Shown piece by piece: positions 62,216-64,000 of a DNA stretch of 64,000 bases (position 1 is the first letter of the stretch; every line of letters begins with the position of its first letter). The stretch is from Monilinia fructicola (lineage: Eukaryota; Ascomycota; Leotiomycetes; Helotiales; Sclerotiniaceae). The notes beneath the pieces were generated by a model. It did no database searches. It was not told where the DNA came from and was given only the letters and a program-made list of their open reading frames with translations. The stretch covers positions 1,667,501 through 1,731,500 of the forward strand of contig VICG01000003.1 in assembly GCA_008692225.1 (NCBI GenBank). The letters run 5' to 3'. A program made the position numbers and the translations under genes.

Positions 62216-62746
62216 CTCCGTACTTCTTGCCGTACTGTACCGGTACCGGTAATGGTAACCTGTCCTAATCCTTTTAAAATGGCATTGGATTTTGATATGT
62301 ATCTACTGGGATTCCTGCGGTTGTTGTCTCAAGATAATGGTTGATTCTCTCTTCCTTTGTGTAGTGTCCCGACTACCCGAACTAATCTGGACCGGGAGTG
62401 CTATGGAAGATGTATGTAGGATGCCGATGCACTACATGTAAAGCTGTGAAACCCTCGCACGGTACCGGTAGCATAAGTCGTAAAATATATATTGTAAGAG
62501 AATTCTGGGAAAAATCAATCCTGAACCCTTGACTTGAAATTGCAGCGGTACCCCTTCGAAAGTTAAGGTTATTCGATTTTAGCATCCTTTTCCAGAACGG
62601 ATCAAGCAAGCTTCAAAGCACTTGCCAATTAGCGATCTCTCACCCAATTCCCACTTCCCAATCCGCAATCCCTTCAAATGATATTGATATCAGACTTACT
62701 CATAAGTGGACGTTTATCTTGAGCTTCTTGAATCACATCTTCACTT

Positions 62747-62938
62747 TCACCATCATCACCATCATCACCATCATCACCATCATCACCATCATCACCATCA
62801 TCACCATCATCACCATCATCACCATCATCACCATCATCACCATCATCACCATCATCACCATCATCACCATCATCACCATCATCATCATCACATCATCATC
62901 ATCTTCTCTTCTTCTTCTTCTTCTTCTTCTTCTTCTTC
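62747..62938. repeat. CACCATCAT 9-bp array followed by TTC run
   Basis: About 15 near-perfect CACCATCAT units, then CATCAT/CACATC variants, then about ten TTC (CTT) units from 62909. All three plus frames are open through the array (His-only, Thr-Ile-Ile or Ser-Pro-Ser), which creates spurious long open frames. Confidence 0.95.
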
Positions 62939-63598
62939 ACATCTACCATACGCAGGTAGGTAGCCCAAGGTGATAATATTTAATATTTCATGCTCGAAAA
63001 GGAAAAGGTTGTATAAGACGATAACCAATGAAAACACAATCAAACTGATTCAAGGTTACATATGTTCTTCTCGGTATGGGATGAAGGAAAAAGGGTGACT
63101 CGCAATACCACAAAGAGAAATACTAATCAATCACACAAACCAACAACCTCATATCACATCACAAACATCAGATAGTCTCTTTCTATCCTTCAAGACAAAG
63201 CTTGTCACTTGAACGGCTGATGTGAAAGAGAAAACAGGTGCGTTCACTTTCCATCATACTGAAACCTGCAATCTCTTGGCAGTAGTGATTTCCTCGATTT
63301 AAATTATGTGAAATCTTGAACCCCATGAACTATCTCCCCCATCTTCCAGCTGACATGCCAGGTTTGAACTACATAGCTTTTGAGCACCTTAAACACCTCA
63401 AACTGCATGAGTGCTCCTATGTATTCATCGATCCAGATTCATGGTCTATCGCCGCGAGCGTGGCTTCCTTCCGATGCACACATACAATGGGAAGTACACC
63501 TTCAAAGGCAGAAATTAGCAACCGTTATCTTTCGGAATTTCTGGATTTTGCTTTCACCTTTAACGATGGGTCATTAGCCTCCCTTCGAGCTTGTGCCA

Positions 63599-64000
63599 CT
63601 AAGAGCTGGACATCTTGGATGGCCATTCTGACATTTGTTAGATCGGAAAGCGTCAATGGGAAACAGATTATTACCCTAGTCTCTCTGTGAATGGGTACAC
63701 GGCGATGGAACCTAGAAATAGCTGCACATTTTCTCTGTTGGCAGTGCCAATATCAAACTCCCTGGGATCTATTATAGCGTTACTAGCGTGCTTCTTTGTC
63801 CAATTGCTGTTTACTGACCAGTTGACCACTGCAAAATTATTCTAGTTAGCATTGCGCTATTAACGTGTACAGGTCTCAACACGGAACGATTACTTGTTTC
63901 CAAGTGGAGACGCGAGACCGCAGTTATTGGAAAACTGCCACACAGTATCTAGATTTTGAACAGTGTGAAATCGGAAGCTTACACCACAAGTGTGGAGGGG
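63599..64000 (-). CDS. 3' end of an unidentified gene, truncated by the window edge
   Basis: On the minus strand, protein-like sequence enters from the edge: LDTVWQFSNNCGLASPLGN, then probably an intron (GTAATC at about 63893), then a second segment with VVNWSVNSNWTKKHASNAII, DPREFDIGTANRENVQLFLG and SIAVYPFTERL. A last intron is plausible (GTAATA..CAG with CTAAC branch site, about 63688-63640), followed by WPSKMSSS and a stop at 63601-63599. The first splice does not keep frame cleanly, so either the junction is wrong or a base is in error. I do not recognise the family. The Cys and Asn-x-Thr/Ser motifs hint at an extracellular glycoprotein. Confidence 0.35.

Larger units (their letters stand above)
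61171..63598. other. intergenic, microsatellite-rich
   Basis: About 2.4 kb. It holds a 7-bp tandem array (62149-62215), a TACTCCGTA (62214-62222), a 9-bp CACCATCAT array (62747-62882) and a TTC run (62909-62938). The plus frame at 63316 lies partly opposite the edge gene and has no support of its own. Confidence 0.45.

Noticed and set aside
62747..62882. Possible CRISPR-like array
   Set aside because: A 9-bp contiguous microsatellite without spacers, in a eukaryote.
62706..62973. Poly-His open frame of 85 residues
   Set aside because: Produced by the CACCATCAT array; all three frames are open through it.

Overview
The window is nuclear DNA of a filamentous ascomycete (Pezizomycotina). The genes have short spliceosomal introns of about 48-70 bases with GT..AG ends and CTAAC-like branch sites. 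Both tRNA genes carry introns after position 37. The proteins match fungal families (Sec62, Mtc6, Lsb6, Aim41, Csf1, eEF2, a GH92 mannosidase). The intergenic DNA contains AT-saturated islands of the kind seen in RIP-affected genomes. The protein flavour suggests Leotiomycetes (Botrytis/Sclerotinia relatives), but that is an impression, not a proof.

Layout, left to right. 957-1907: a cytosolic basic-secretory-protein-like metallopeptidase (+). 2.4-3.1 kb: two unidentified coding-like scraps. 3.1-5.9 kb: repeat-rich intergenic DNA. 5920-7576: a small N-terminally anchored protein of unknown function (+), facing MTC6 (8278-10315, -). MTC6 shares a divergent promoter region with SEC62 (11046-12426, +). 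Then three minus-strand genes: a DUF3431 protein (13584-14705), a PWI/CCCH/RRM RNA-binding protein of the RBM26/27 type (15959-18389) and a membrane-anchored GH92 mannosidase (19073-21911). A gene-poor stretch of nearly 10 kb follows. It holds one unidentified Ser/Arg-rich protein (25564-26967, +), tRNA-Leu(AAG) and a 1.2 kb AT-rich element with perfect 41-bp terminal inverted repeats. Next come an HLTF/Rad5-like SNF2-RING ATPase (31863-35396, -), a second AT-rich island with a long ATTT microsatellite, type II phosphatidylinositol 4-kinase LSB6 (37052-39394, -), AIM41 (39857-40467, -), an unidentified RS-rich ORF (41645-42215, +), tRNA-Lys(UUU), translation elongation factor 2 (43926-46729, -), the 3251-residue bridge-like lipid-transfer protein CSF1 (48399-58251, -) and a TMEM184/DUF300 seven-helix protein (58835-61170, +). 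The right edge holds microsatellites and the 3' end of an unidentified minus-strand gene.

The genes do not form a pathway or a cluster. This is ordinary housekeeping chromosome with head-to-head pairs (MTC6/SEC62, CSF1/TMEM184-like) that could share promoters. Several products act on the secretory and endomembrane system (Sec62, Lsb6, Csf1, GH92, TMEM184-like), but I infer no functional linkage.

The most striking property is that about half of the genes need one or more single-base corrections to be read, most of them in short homopolymers. I count about 19 in all: five in MTC6, six in LSB6, two each in the HLTF-like gene and the 5920 gene, one each in four others. CSF1 (9.75 kb), EF2, SEC62 and the RNA-binding protein read cleanly. 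After correction every model closes to a whole number of codons, so residual assembly indels are likelier than gene death. I found no convincing new biological system. The best candidate for a second look is the inverted-repeat element at 29226-30422.
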